Positions 26,150-38,000 of a stretch of DNA of 39,270 nucleotides are shown here, one piece after another (position 1 is the first letter of the stretch; every line of letters begins with the position of its first letter). A model generated the notes under the pieces. The model saw only the letters and a list, made by a program, of their open reading frames with translations. It did no database searches and was not told where the DNA came from. The stretch spans positions 1-39,270 of the forward strand of contig NZ_JAFUHT010000059.1 in the NCBI RefSeq assembly GCF_017468685.1, in the 5' to 3' direction. The position numbers and the translations under genes are program-made. This DNA is from Methanobrevibacter sp. (GTDB taxonomy: Archaea; Methanobacteriota; Methanobacteria; Methanobacteriales; Methanobacteriaceae).

Positions 26150-26632
26150 TTAATCGTCCTTATATTGTTTAGAAAGTTTTACATAATTTTCTGCATTATT
26201 TTGAATCATTTCAATTTGTTCTGGAGTAACTTCTTTAACTGCTTTTGCCGGAACGCCTAAAATCAGACTTCCTTCAGGAAATTCCTTTCCTTCACTTACA
26301 ACTGCACCTGCACCAACAATTGAGTTTTTTGAAATATGTGCACCATTCAAAACAGTTGCATTCATTCCAATCAAAACATTGTCATCCAATTTACATCCAT
26401 GAACAACCGCACCATGGCCAACTGAAACATTTTTACCTATTTCAACCGGAAAATCCTTGGTACAATGAACTACACAATTATCTTGGACATTTGAATTGTC
26501 ACCAATGGTTATTGAATCTGTATCTCCTCTAAGCACAGCTCCATGCCATATGGATACATTTTCGCCTAATTCAACATCACCAATTACTTGTGCACCTGGG
26601 CATATTACAATAGAGTCTTTATTATTTTCCAT
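26150..26632 (-). CDS. Gamma-class carbonic anhydrase-like hexapeptide protein
   Basis: The 160-residue protein is a left-handed beta-helix of hexapeptide repeats (such as VIGDVELGENVSIWHGAVLRGD). The three zinc histidines of gamma carbonic anhydrases are present at H56 (CVVHC), H73 (SVGHG) and H78 (VVHGC). It probably hydrates CO2 reversibly, useful for a CO2-reducing methanogen, although many members of this group lack measured activity. The trimer is expected to be cytoplasmic because there is no signal peptide. It sits 11 nt after glmU and 3 nt before hisC. Confidence 0.88.
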   Translation of the reverse strand: MENNKDSIVICPGAQVIGDVELGENVSIWHGAVLRGDTDSITIGDNSNVQDNCVVHCTKDFPVEIGKNVSVGHGAVVHGCKLDDNVLIGMNATVLNGAHISKNSIVGAGAVVSEGKEFPEGSLILGVPAKAVKEVTPEQIEMIQNNAENYVKLSKQYKDD

Positions 26633-26643
26633 AATATCGCCAT

Positions 26644-27927
26644 TTATTTTTGTTTTTTCTTTTTATCTTGTATAATATGATTTTGTTTTACTAATACTCT
26701 TGTATCAGAGGGTACATCATCATACAACAAAACCCCTGAACCAATAGTGGAGTTGTAACCCACTTTCACACCCGGTGAAAAGCTTGAGTTGATTCCTGTT
26801 TTTACAGCATCTCCAATGATGGATCCAAGCTTACGCCTACCACTATTTATCATTTTGTCCTTGATTTTTGTTTTTACAGGCTGGTTGTCAAAACGCAGGT
26901 TCGCAATGTTTGTTCCAGCTGCAATATTACAGTTTGAACCTATTACTGAATCACCAACATAACTTAAGTGACTGACATTGGTGTTTTCCATAATAATTGA
27001 ATTTTTAATTTCAACGGCATTTCCCACATGAACGTGATCTCCAAAGTAGGAATTGCCCCTAATATAAGAGTTAGGACCTATATCACAATTTTTACCTATG
27101 TATACGTTTCCTTCTATGTATACTCCTGCCCTTATGATACTTCCCTCATCTAAAAAGATTTCACCATGAATATGAGCTCCATCTTCAATTGTACCTTTAA
27201 TTTCTGTTTTAAGTTGGCCGATAAGTTCCTCATTAACCTCAATTAGCTCCCATGGCCTTCCAACATCAATCCAATCCTTATTGGTTTTATGTCCGATTAC
27301 CTTTTTACCGTCGTTGATTTGCAATGTTACAGAATCTGTGATTTCATATTCGCCACGTTCGGATATTTCAGTTTTATCGATTTTATCAAAGATATCCTTG
27401 TTGAAAACATAGATTCCGGCATTTACAAGGTTACTTGGAGCCTCTTCTTTTTTAGGCTTTTCCACAATGCTTTTAATGTTGCCGTCATCTATTTCAACTA
27501 CACCGAATGCAGACGGATCTTCAACTTCAGTTAAAAGCATTAATGTGTCAGGTTTTAGATAATTGTATTTTTTAATGATTTCGTTAATGATTTCATTATC
27601 CAAAATGATATCTCCGTTTAAAACCAGCAAGCTATCCTTAATAAAGTCCTTACCATAACTGATAGCATTTGCAGTACCTAAAAAGTCCTTTTGAGTTTTG
27701 TAAGTAATATTTACTCCAAAGTCACTTCCATCACCAAAGTAATCTCGAACCATTTCCTCTTTATATCTTACGATTAATAAAATATCTTTAATCCCATTAT
27801 CTCTCAATGATTCAATATTATATTGAATGATTGGCTTTCCAGCAACTGGCAACATGGTCTTAGGCTTTGTAAGTGTTAATGGCCTCATCCTTGAACCTTC
27901 ACCAGCACTTAAAATAATTGCTTTCAC
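26644..27927 (-). CDS. glmU: GlmU-like sugar-1-phosphate nucleotidyltransferase/acetyltransferase
   Basis: The 427-residue protein has an N-terminal nucleotidyltransferase domain with LSAGEGSRMRPLTLTKPK and the NGDIILD metal-site region. A C-terminal left-handed beta-helix of hexapeptides follows (from about residue 245). Archaeal proteins of this layout carry out the last two steps of UDP-N-acetylglucosamine synthesis: acetylation of glucosamine 1-phosphate and UTP transfer. The product feeds wall and glycan assembly. The start codon is GTG at 27927, preceded by GGGGATAA. It is the first gene of a five-gene minus-strand run. Confidence 0.87.
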   Translation of the reverse strand: MKAIILSAGEGSRMRPLTLTKPKTMLPVAGKPIIQYNIESLRDNGIKDILLIVRYKEEMVRDYFGDGSDFGVNITYKTQKDFLGTANAISYGKDFIKDSLLVLNGDIILDNEIINEIIKKYNYLKPDTLMLLTEVEDPSAFGVVEIDDGNIKSIVEKPKKEEAPSNLVNAGIYVFNKDIFDKIDKTEISERGEYEITDSVTLQINDGKKVIGHKTNKDWIDVGRPWELIEVNEELIGQLKTEIKGTIEDGAHIHGEIFLDEGSIIRAGVYIEGNVYIGKNCDIGPNSYIRGNSYFGDHVHVGNAVEIKNSIIMENTNVSHLSYVGDSVIGSNCNIAAGTNIANLRFDNQPVKTKIKDKMINSGRRKLGSIIGDAVKTGINSSFSPGVKVGYNSTIGSGVLLYDDVPSDTRVLVKQNHIIQDKKKKQK

Positions 27928-28013
27928 TTTTATTATCCCCTTAAAAATTATCTAATAATATTATATTTTTTGGTTCTTCACTTATAAATTAATTTTGATT
28001 ATCCGAATGAAAA

Positions 28014-28024
28014 TTATTATATAA
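28014..28024 (+). promoter_or_regulatory. TATA-like element upstream of rubredoxin
   Basis: ATTATATAATA at 28014-28024 predicts a start near 28048 and a leader of about 40 nt, which carries AAAGGAG before the ATG. On the other strand TTTATAAG (27979-27986) could serve glmU, so the two genes diverge from this 160-bp spacer. Confidence 0.5.
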
Positions 28025-28088
28025 TAGTTTTAATAAACTAAAATCATATTAGTTCTGCTAATAGCAAAAATTTAAAGGAGATAATAAA

Positions 28089-28256
28089 ATGACTGTATAT
28101 GTTTGTTTACACTGTGAATATAGATTTGACACTGAAAAAGGAGACCCTGCATACAACATTCCTGCTGGAAAAACCCCTGCAGACATGCCAGATGATTGGG
28201 TTTGCCCAGAATGCGCAGCTTTAGGTATTGACGCATTTATCGCAGAAGAAGAATAG
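28089..28256 (+). CDS. Rubredoxin
   Basis: This 55-residue protein contains the two iron-binding knuckles: C6-x2-C9 in YVCLHCEY and C39-x2-C42 in DDWVCPECAAL. The spacing, the central DPAYNIPAGKTPADMPDDWVC region and the length fit rubredoxins, small one-electron carriers with an Fe(Cys)4 centre. In anaerobes they often serve oxygen- or peroxide-reducing enzymes, none of which is next to it. The ribosome site AAAGGAG is strong. T-rich sequence (28267-28290) follows the stop and could terminate the single-gene transcript. Confidence 0.95.
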   Translation: MTVYVCLHCEYRFDTEKGDPAYNIPAGKTPADMPDDWVCPECAALGIDAFIAEEE

Positions 28257-28343
28257 ATTACCAAATATTCTTCTATTTTTTATTTTTTTAAACCATCAAA
28301 TTACTTAATTAAAAAAAGAATTTTGAAGATAATATAATATCTT

Positions 28344-29681
28344 CTATAGGTTTTCATTGATTATTTTTACACAGACATCCTTAATTTCCTCAGCGCGTTC
28401 AGCGTCACGGGATTCCAAGGTTATCCTAATGTAATCCTCTGTTCCAGACGGCCTTACAAGCACCCAACTGTCATCGGAAAATGTTAATCTTACGCCATCA
28501 AGAGGGTTGACTTCAACAATATCATCGAAAGCGTCTTCAAGTAACTCCTGCATATTCTCCATTACTTTCACTTTAGCCTCTTTTGAACAGGTTATTTTTT
28601 CACGGATGTTTGGATATTGTGGAATTTCCGCCAATAACTGAGACAATTTGCCCTTATGAGATACGATTTCAGCCATCCTCAATCCTGAAAGTATTCCGTC
28701 AGGACACATGCAAAAGTCAGGGTGCAACCATGTTCCTGAAGGCTCTCCTCCAAATGCTGCGTTTTCCTCAATTATGACCTCAGCAACGTTTACATCCCCT
28801 ACAGGTGTTCTGAACACTTTCCCTTTTACAGATTCGTCCATGCATAATCCTGCATCAACAGTGGTTACAACATCTCCATCAAATTCTTTTGATATCAGCG
28901 CTAAAAGGGAGTCGAATGGTGAAATGTTACCTTCCTCATCAACGGTGATCATTCTGTCTGCATCGCCATCGTGTGCAATACCCAAGTCCGCTCCGATAGC
29001 CACTACAGTTTTCATCAATGTCTGCAGGTTTTCGGCATTTGGCTCAGGGTTTCTTCCAGGGAAAAATCCGTCAGGCTGGGAGTTTAGAGTTGTTACTTCA
29101 CATCCTGCTTTTCTAAATACTAAAGGTGATATTTCGCTTCCAGCACCGGATGCACAGTCTATAACAACCTTAAGACCTTCATTAATGTCAACCATTCCAA
29201 CCAAATCATCAACATATTGGCCTTTAATCTCTTCATTGACACTTAATTTACCTACCTTATCCCAGGAAACAGATATGTAAGACTTTTCAGAATATATTTC
29301 TTCGATTTTTGACTCCTGAGATGAAGTGTATGCCATACCGTTCTTATTCCATAATTTTATTCCATTGTATTTTGAAGGATTATGGGATGCTGTAAGCATT
29401 ATTCCTGCATCAGCGCCAAGCTTTTCGGTAGCATATCCAACTAATGGTGTTGGAACCATTCCGATTTTAACTACATCAACTCCACTTTCCAAAAGTCCTG
29501 CAGTTATTGCCTGGTCCAACATCTTATTGGTTGTACGTGTATCATAACCAAGCACTACAGTACCTTGATTGCCCAAATAGTAAGCTAATGATTTTCCAAC
29601 GTTCAATGCCAATTCACAGGTTACCTCTGAACCTATTAATCCTCTGATTCCAGATGTTCCGAATAGTTTTTTAGCTACCAT
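28344..29681 (-). CDS. glmM: Phosphoglucosamine mutase GlmM
   Basis: The 445-residue phosphohexomutase has the canonical N-terminus KKLFGTSGIRG, active-site serine S99 in MLTASHNPSKYNG, metal site DGDADR, sugar loop GGEPSG and C-terminal RPSGTEDYIR. It likely converts glucosamine 6-phosphate to glucosamine 1-phosphate, the substrate of the GlmU-like protein encoded nearby. AGGTGAG precedes the ATG, and the gene starts 8 nt after the apgM stop, so the two share a transcript. Compare the divergent paralogue at 21666-23030. Confidence 0.9.
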   Translation of the reverse strand: MVAKKLFGTSGIRGLIGSEVTCELALNVGKSLAYYLGNQGTVVLGYDTRTTNKMLDQAITAGLLESGVDVVKIGMVPTPLVGYATEKLGADAGIMLTASHNPSKYNGIKLWNKNGMAYTSSQESKIEEIYSEKSYISVSWDKVGKLSVNEEIKGQYVDDLVGMVDINEGLKVVIDCASGAGSEISPLVFRKAGCEVTTLNSQPDGFFPGRNPEPNAENLQTLMKTVVAIGADLGIAHDGDADRMITVDEEGNISPFDSLLALISKEFDGDVVTTVDAGLCMDESVKGKVFRTPVGDVNVAEVIIEENAAFGGEPSGTWLHPDFCMCPDGILSGLRMAEIVSHKGKLSQLLAEIPQYPNIREKITCSKEAKVKVMENMQELLEDAFDDIVEVNPLDGVRLTFSDDSWVLVRPSGTEDYIRITLESRDAERAEEIKDVCVKIINENL

Positions 29682-29689
29682 TTTCTCAC

Positions 29690-30928
29690 CTAAGCACCGA
29701 ATTTATGTGCATAATTCATTAAATCCATCATGATATTCATTACGTCTGATCCTCTGATTCTGTTTAATCCTCCTTTAGCGCATGCCCTTTCGGAGAATTC
29801 ACAAACATCATCAGTTCTAACTTCAGGACCTCTGATTAAGACAGGAACAGGATCTCCAGAGTGGTTCATGACTGAAATTGGAGTTGAATGGTCAGCGGTC
29901 AAGTAAATGTAAACATCTTCAAGTTTGATTAGTTCGCTCATGACAACCTCATCAACTTTTTCGATGAATTCCTTTTTCTCCATGGTTTGACCATCATGGC
30001 CAGCCTCATCGGCTCCGTCAATGTTGATTAGGAAAAAGTCATGGTCTGAGTTTTTGACCTGATCAATGATTGTGTCACGAATATTGTCTAAATTAGTGTC
30101 GATTCCACCGGTCACATCTTCCATTTCAATAATGTCCATACCGGCAAATCTTCCGATTCCCATAATCAAACCTGTTTCCGCAATGCAGGCGGAATTGATT
30201 TCGTATTTTTCGTTTAATGATTCAACTACTGGAACTTCACCGGCACCACGTGGAATTACAATGTTTGCTGGAGGCAATCCTTCCTCAATCCTTTTGAGGT
30301 TTACAGGATGGTCTTTAACCATTTCATAAGTTTTTACAACAAGTTTGTTTAAAATGTCAGCGGTTTTAGCAGCTTCAGGAGTATCATCCAAAGCTTTAAC
30401 TTCTTTAGGTTTGTTTCCTTCAACTTTAGGGTCTGCATCGCTTACCTTATCGGATAAACCTTCTCCTCTTAAAACCAATACTGCCCTGTGGCCAGTAGAT
30501 TCTTTAAATATGATTTTAATGTCAGGATAGTCTTCAAGAACCATCTTGTTTAACTCTTCAACTATTTCCTTGGTGCCTTCCTTGATTCTTCCGGCACGCC
30601 TGTCGGTTACGATTAAATCCTCATCGGCAGTTGAGAAATTACATCTGAATGCAATGTCGCCAGGCAATACATCCACACCGACACCATTTGCCTCAAACGG
30701 CCCTCTTCCTGTGTATACATCATAAGGATTATATCCTAAGATTGATAAGTGTGCTGTATCACTTCCAGGGATGATTCCCGGAGCGATTGAATCCATAATC
30801 CCAGTAATTCCTTCTTCTGCCATCTTATCCATATTTGGAGTGTTGGCAGCTTCCAAAGGAGTTTTATTTCCTAGTTCCTTAATTGGACGGTCACCCATAC
30901 CATCCATAATTAATACAATACCTTTCAT
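29690..30928 (-). CDS. apgM: 2,3-bisphosphoglycerate-independent phosphoglycerate mutase (archaeal type)
   Basis: The 412-residue protein belongs to the alkaline-phosphatase superfamily. Metal-binding [10 protein letters not shown] is at the N-terminus. The [23 protein letters not shown] region holds the likely phospho-accepting serine. [10 protein letters not shown] and TADHSTP provide further metal ligands. It interconverts 3- and 2-phosphoglycerate in glycolysis and gluconeogenesis. AGGTGATATTTAATG gives a good start. It is first in the apgM-glmM pair, linking central carbon flow to amino-sugar synthesis. Confidence 0.94.
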   Translation of the reverse strand: MKGIVLIMDGMGDRPIKELGNKTPLEAANTPNMDKMAEEGITGIMDSIAPGIIPGSDTAHLSILGYNPYDVYTGRGPFEANGVGVDVLPGDIAFRCNFSTADEDLIVTDRRAGRIKEGTKEIVEELNKMVLEDYPDIKIIFKESTGHRAVLVLRGEGLSDKVSDADPKVEGNKPKEVKALDDTPEAAKTADILNKLVVKTYEMVKDHPVNLKRIEEGLPPANIVIPRGAGEVPVVESLNEKYEINSACIAETGLIMGIGRFAGMDIIEMEDVTGGIDTNLDNIRDTIIDQVKNSDHDFFLINIDGADEAGHDGQTMEKKEFIEKVDEVVMSELIKLEDVYIYLTADHSTPISVMNHSGDPVPVLIRGPEVRTDDVCEFSERACAKGGLNRIRGSDVMNIMMDLMNYAHKFGA

Positions 30929-31021
30929 TAAATATCACCTAATAAAATATTCATTATTAATTTTATGATTTAATAGTTAAATAATTTGTTTTAAAATAAG
31001 TTTAAAAAATTAAATTGAAAT

Positions 31022-31720
31022 TTAAATGAGTAAAATTCCGACAATTGCTCCCACAATAGTGGCGATTAAATTGACATGTTCATTGGTCATGAATCCATGA
31101 TTTTCAAACACTGCTCCCAAAATACTGTCCATAAAGCAACCTACAGTTCCGGAAACAACTGAAACAAGAATTGCTGAAACGGGACTTGGCACAATACCTA
31201 ATAAAAAGGCAGCAATACCAATTATTGCAGCTCCCACAATACCTACTGCAGTTCCTAAAACTGAAACCGCACCGTTGGTACCTGGATCCACACTTTGAAG
31301 AGTGGTGATTAACCTTGGATGTGCATCAAGCACTCCGATTTCAGATGCCAATGTATCGGAAGTAGCTGTTGCGATTGCACCGATGAATCCTCCAACAAAC
31401 GGCAGGTAATAACCCCCGAATGCTGCCATGAAACAGGCAACAACACCATTTGAGATAACGTTTTTAGAAGTTCTTCTTCCTTCAAACTCCCCTAAGGACA
31501 TCTTATATTTCTTAGAGTATTTTGTAGCGATAAGTGACATGACAAGGAAAAGCACAATCAAAACAAGCCAATTGACACCCGCTGAAAAAATAATTATGAT
31601 ACCCATAATAATCATGACAGCTGAACCGAATAAATCAAGAGATTTCCTTCTGTATGTAATGAAACCTAAAATAAATAAAAGAATTACATAAACCCAATTA
31701 ATCATTACCGCTTCAACCAT
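31022..31720 (-). CDS. DUF92/TIGR00297-family membrane protein
   Basis: The product has about six hydrophobic segments and 232 residues when started at the ATG at 31720, which follows GTGAT; a GTG at 31729 lies inside that site. Family-like stretches are EFEGRRTSKNVISNGVVACFMAAFGGYY, ATATSDTLASEIGVL and GTNGAVSVLGT. DUF92 proteins include plant VTE6, a phytyl-phosphate kinase, so a role with polyprenyl phosphates is conceivable. No archaeal function is assigned here. It appears to be a single gene with a TATA-like element at about 31758-31765. Confidence 0.82.
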   Translation of the reverse strand: MVEAVMINWVYVILLFILGFITYRRKSLDLFGSAVMIIMGIIIIFSAGVNWLVLIVLFLVMSLIATKYSKKYKMSLGEFEGRRTSKNVISNGVVACFMAAFGGYYLPFVGGFIGAIATATSDTLASEIGVLDAHPRLITTLQSVDPGTNGAVSVLGTAVGIVGAAIIGIAAFLLGIVPSPVSAILVSVVSGTVGCFMDSILGAVFENHGFMTNEHVNLIATIVGAIVGILLI

Positions 31721-32036
31721 GATTATCACATTCTTATTTAGTTAATATTTGTTTAAAATTATATAAATAAGTTTGTAAAGTTGATTGGCCAATCCGTCCA
31801 ATTATATGAATTTTCACATGCCGGACCATATTTGAAAAATAGCTTGAGAAAAACTATCAAAATAAATGAAATAACAATTAATTATATTAAAATAAATTTT
31901 GAAACCATGACAATTATAAAACAATCATTTAATTAAATTGTTTTGTGCGATTTTAATTAAAAAAAAGAACTTGATAATCTACATCAACTAATAAAAAAAG
32001 AAGAAAAAGATAGGAAGATGAACTTCCCCTTTCTAT
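31721..32036. other. Intergenic region between DUF92 gene and adhesin
   Basis: No gene is seen. Near the DUF92 start a TATA-like TTTATATAA lies on the minus strand. AAACAAT/ATTGTTT (about 31919-31942) and overlapping TTAATTAA repeats form weak A/T-rich inverted repeats. The right end carries the adhesin terminator. The middle shows nothing I can interpret. Confidence 0.55.
32001..32027 (-). terminator. Terminator of the adhesin gene
   Basis: Read on the minus strand after the adhesin stop, GGAAG-TTCAT-CTTCC (32027-32013) forms a 5-bp hairpin. It is followed by the T/C-rich run TATCTTTTTCTTCTTTTTTT. This resembles an intrinsic terminator. Confidence 0.55.
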
Positions 32037-35000
32037 TTATTTAACTTTCACTTTACCTTTGACAATGTTGGTTAAATACTTAGCAGAGTAAGCGTATTTC
32101 TTACCCTTCTTGAGTTTTTTGGTAACTTTTTTCTTGATAGTGACTTTTGCAATACCTTTGGAATTGGTTTTAGCTTTATAGGTTTTACCTTTGAATGTGA
32201 ATTTAATGATCTTACCTTTGATAGGTTTACCATTGCTCCATTTAAGTTTTGCTTTAAGCACTAATTTCTTACCTTTTTTAACTTTAACAGTCTTTTTAAC
32301 CAATTTGAGAGTTTGTTTTACAACAAGTTTGTTAGACACTTTAGTGTTTTTATATTCTGCAGTAATTGTGTATTTGCCAGGGTTTAAGTTGAGTTTAAGT
32401 CTTGCATAACCGTTTGCATCGGTTCTGCAGGAGTAGTGGATAGTGTGCACATAAATGTCAACAAACTCACCTTCGCCCACAGGTTTACCGTCATCACCAA
32501 TTGCCCTTACAGTGTAATAGGTACCGTCAACAAAGTCCATTGTAATATCCTTGTTTTCAATTAAACGTTTTACAATAGTTGTTGTAGCAGTACGTTCCTC
32601 ACCAGTTACAGGATTGATAATTGTTACATCATATTTACCAACTGCCAATTTAGAAGTGTCTAAGAAAGCAATTCCTTGACTGTCTGTTTTTACAGTGTAT
32701 GTTTTACCGTTGACAGTGAATTGAACATCAGTGTATGGAAGCACATGACCATTCTTATCTAGGAACTCTGCTTTATAATCGTATGGACTGTTCCATCCTC
32801 TAGTAATGTTTTCAGCAATTACTGATTTGAACACTTTTACAGACTTGGTAATATCCTGAGGATTATATTGGTCATTACCGCTGTAGGAGATATTCACATC
32901 ATGGGTTCCTTCGCTCACACCAGGAATTGAGATTATGTTTTCTCCACCGGTTACAGGAGCAGTTACAGTTATATTGTCTACAGTGACTGTAACGTTACCG
33001 TCTCCACCTTCAGGAACAATCACTTTAACTTTCACATCTTCTCCAACAGGCACATTGTCAACTTCAGCTCCAATATTAGGTGAAGTCTTGTTGCTTGAAA
33101 TGTGGAAGTCTTTGGATGTAGAGTTTCCTAGGTATTTTTCATCTCCAAGGTAAATCACATTAGCTGTGTAGTCTCCAGTGCCCTTGATTGGAATTGTTAC
33201 TGATTTTTCACCAGCAGTAAGGTTGATTCCATAATCTGTTCCAGCCACATTGACCACTACATAACCTGTTGCATCCTCTGGTAGGGTTACGGTTACTGTA
33301 GCTTGACCGTTAGTGGAGTTGTCCACTTCAACAGAGATTGGAGCAGGGTTTTTGTCAACTGTGAAGTCTGCAGTGGTTGCATTTGCAAGGTATGAGTCGT
33401 CACCATCATATATTGCGGTAACTGTCTTGTTGCCTGAAAGCAATCCGGTTATTTCAAATACTGCTTTGCCATCAACAGGTTTTTTGGAGTATGTTTTACC
33501 ATCAATTTCAACTGTTACATTTCCAGTGACATTTTCAGGAACATTTACAGTCACTTCAATGGTTTCACCAACTTTACCTCCAGTCACTTCAATGCTCATT
33601 GGAGTTGCATGTTTAGGAATTGTAACTTTGCCGTCTGTGGATTGGCCTTTGTGGTTTTCATCACCGGAGTATGTTGCAGTTATATCATGGGTTCCAGGAG
33701 TCTCATTAGTCAAGTCAAATGTAGCAGTTCCGTTAACAATAGGAGAAGTGTAGTTATTTCCGTCGATAGTGACTGTCACATTACCTGTAGCGTTTGCAGG
33801 AACAACGACAACTACTGTACCGTTTCCTTGGTCAATGACCTTAATGTCATCAGGGCTGGTTTCAGCAGGTTTGACTGACAGTGGAGTAGTTGTATTTGCA
33901 GGCAAGTACTTGTCATCACCATTATAGGTCACTTTAACCTCATAATCTCCAACAGGAACGCCAGGAACAATAATCTCATTTTCACCGCCGGTAATAGGAA
34001 CGGTTCTTGTGATATTTCCAATAGTTACAGTCACATTACCAGTAGCATCTTCAGGAACAGTAACCTTAATCACAGCAGGATCACCAACAGTGATGTTATC
34101 TGCGCTAGCACTGATTTCAGCATCGGATACCTTATTGACAATTACTTTAGCAGTGTCGTTTGAACTGGATAAGTACTTGTCATTTTCAAGGAGTGTTACT
34201 TTAACATCGTATGTTGCATTAGCAAGTCCATCTACTTTGAGTTGGCCTGCACCATTGGTTACATTTACACTGTAGTCTTTACCGCCAATAGTTACAACAG
34301 CAGTTCCGTTGAAGTCACTTGGACCAGCAATAACAATTGTTGCGGTTTCATCAACCTTAATCACATCACCAGTGACATTTACGCTTGATGCCACTTTATC
34401 TACTTTGAATTGAGCAGTAGTTGAGTTTGCAAGATACCAGTCATCACCGGCGTAGCTTGCAACAACTGTCTTGTTGCCTACAGTTAATCCTTCAATTTCA
34501 AAGACTGCCTTACCATCGACAGGTTTTACTGAGTAAGTTTTACCATCAATTTCAACAGTTACGTTTTCAGTTACGTTTTCTGGAACAGACACTATCACTT
34601 TAGTGATGTTTCCAACAGCACTAGCATTAACTTCAATGGAGATTGGAGTTGCATATTTTGGAATTGTCACAGTTCCGTTTGCAGCTGCAGCAGTGTAGTT
34701 TTCATCACCGGAGTATGTTGCGGTAATGTCATAGGTTCCAGGAGTCTCATTAGTCAAGTCAAATGTAGCGGTTCCGTTAACAACAGGAGAAGTGTAGTTA
34801 GTTCCGTTGATTGTAATGTTTACGTTACCAGTTGCATCTTTAGGAACAACAACCACAACAGTACCATTGCCTTGATCAATCACTTTGATGTCAGCCGGAT
34901 CGGTTTCAGCCGGTTTGACTGACAGTGGAGTAGTTGTATTTGCAGGCAAGTACTTGTCATCACCATTATAAGTCACTTTAACCTCATAATCTCCAACAGG

Positions 35001-38000
35001 AACACCAGGAACAATAATCTCATTTTCTCCACCAGCAATAGGAACAGTTCTTGTGATATTTCCAATAGTTACAGTCACATTGCCAGTAGCATCATCAGGA
35101 ACAGTAACCTTAATCACAGCAGGATCACCGACAGTAATATTATCAGCGCTTGCAGTGATTTCAGCATCAGCCACTTTATTTACAAGCAATTTAACTGTAT
35201 CGTTGACGCTTTGGAGATACTTGTCATTTTCTAAGTAAGTTACATTAATATCATATGTGCCGTTAGCGAGTCCGTCGACTTTAAGCTGACCTACACCATT
35301 TGTCAATGCTACGCTGTAGTTCATGCCGTTCACATTAACAACAGCAGTACCGTTAAAGTCACTTGGACCTGTAATGTCAATAATTGCAGTTTCATTTACA
35401 TTGATTGGGTCTACAGTTACGTTTACGCTTGAAGCACTTTTAGTTATATTGAATGAAATAGTTGAACTATTTCCATAATATTTGTCATTTTCATATACTG
35501 TAGCTGTAACTGTGTATTCACCAGCAGGCAATTTAGTAGTATCCACAACAACCTTGCCGTCAACAACTGAGTATTCTTTACCGTTGATTGTTACAACAGC
35601 GGCAGTGTTGTTTGTTAAGGTTATTTCGAATTCATCACCGACATAGTGAGTTGAAATATCATCAACTTTTACTGTTGAGTTATGTTTGATTACTGTAAAC
35701 ATTGTTGAGTTTGAAGCTTGAGTGTAGTAATCGTTTTCAGCAACTTCAGCAGTAATTGTGTAATTGCCAGCAACAGTGCCGTTGAAGCTGTATACTCCTC
35801 CAACAGGAGTTACAACAACACCGTTCACTTTGACAACCAAAGTGGAATTACTGTTGGTAGTGACAGTGAAAGTCAAGTTGTTGTCGATTTCAATAATCTT
35901 ATCAGCAGTGATAATCACAGTAGCTGTGGTTTTGTTAACAACACTGAATTCATCACTTGTTGCATTTACTGGGTTGTATTTGTCATCACCTAAGTAGTAA
36001 GCCTTAGCAGTGTAATCTCCAACCGGCAAGGTTACATTTAATTCTGCAACTTTATCAACAATAGGAACTGTGTAGTTGTGTCCGCCAACTTCAATGATGA
36101 CAGATCCGCTAGTTACATTACCCATAGTCACAGTAATTGTAGCTTCCTTACCAACAACAACATCGACACTAGGAACAACAACACTATCAATTGTAGCATT
36201 GTGTTTAATGATGTCAAACTCTTTTGTTGTAGTATTAGCATAATATTTATCGTTTTCAGCGATTGTGGCAGTGACAATGTAGTGTCCTGCAGGTAATTCC
36301 ACAGTGTTTACATTGACTTTACCATCAACAACAGGATATTCCTTACCGTTGATTGTTACAACAACAGCAGTGTTATTTGTAATTGTAATTGTGAAGTCTG
36401 ATTCAATTTCATATACTTTGCCAACATCAATAGCCACAGTTGAATTGTGCTTAATCACAGTAAATACTGTGGAGTTAGTTGCCGCAGTGTAATAATCATT
36501 TTCAGCAACCTCAGCAGTAATAGTGTAATTACCAGCAACAGTTCCGTTGAATCTGTATTTACCATCTGCACCTTTGACAACTTCAACACCATTCACTTTA
36601 ACAACCAATGTAGCGTTACTGTTAGTGACAACTGTGAAAGTTAAGTTGCTGTCAATTTCAATAATGCTGTCTGCTGTGATATTCACAGTAGCGATTGTCT
36701 TATTGATTACATGGAATGCATCGCTTACTGCACTAGTAGCATTGTACTTGTCATCACCAGGGTAGTATACTTTAGCGGTGTAGTCACCGACTGGTAATGT
36801 TACAGTTAAAGTTGCCACACCTTCTTTAATAGGTACGGTGTAGTTTAATCCATTAACTTCAATTAGGACGTTGCCGGTTTCAGCATTAGCCATTGTAACT
36901 GTAATGGTAGTATTATGACCGTCTACTGCAGTCACAGGAGTTACAACAACACTTTCGATTTCACTAGCATGTTTGTAAACAGTGAAGACGGTGGAGTTTT
37001 CAGCGGCAGTGTAATAATCGTTTTCAGCAACTTCAGCAGTGATTGTGTAGTTGCCTGCAACAGTTCCGTTGAAGCTGTAAACGCCTCCAACAGGAGTGAT
37101 TTCAACACCATTCACTTTAACAACCAAAGTAGCATTACTGTTGGTAGTAACAGTGAATGTAATGTTATTATCGATTTCAACACTAGTGTCGGCAGTGATA
37201 TTTACCCAAGCAACAGTCTTATCAACAACATAGAAAGTGTTGCTGGTAGCATTGGATGCATTATACTTGTCATCACCTAAGTAGTAAGCTTTAGCGGTGT
37301 AGTCACCAGCAGGTAAAGTCACATTCAATTTAGCAACATGATCTTTAATTGCAACTGTGTAGTTGACTCCGTTTACTTCAATAATTACACTACCGGTTTC
37401 ATTGTTAGCCATAGTGACTGTTATTGTAGTGTTTTTGCCGACTACAACACTTTCTGGAGCTGCAACCACAGTCATGTCTGATGCCTTCTTGACTATGTTG
37501 AATGTTTTTGAAGTTGCATTTGCAAAGTATTTGTCATTTTCAGCCACGCTAGCAGATACTATGTATTCACCAGCAGGCAATTTAGTTGTATCAATTATGA
37601 TATTTCCATTTGTATCAATTAAGTATGATTTACCGTTAATTGTTACATTAACAGCAGTATTATTTTCGATTGTAATATTGAAAATGTCTCCAACGTAATA
37701 TTGTAAGCCAACAGTAATATTTACGCTTGAAGCACGTTTTGTAATGTTGAATGAAATAGTTGAGCTATTTCCATAATATTTGTCATTCTCATAAACTGTA
37801 GCTGTAACAGTGTATTCGCCAGCAGGAAGTTTAGTAGTATCAACAACAACTTTACCGTCAGCAACTGGATATTCCTTACCGTTGATTGTTACAACAACAG
37901 CAGTGTTATTTGTTACATTTATTGTGAAGTTGTCTCCAACATAATGCAGTGGGATTTCATCGATGCTTACAGTTGAGTTATGTTTGATAACAGTAACTGT

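Noticed and set aside
28708-29280. 190-residue plus-strand frame inside glmM
   Set aside because: The opposite frame encodes an intact phosphoglucosamine mutase with all motifs; the plus-strand product resembles nothing.
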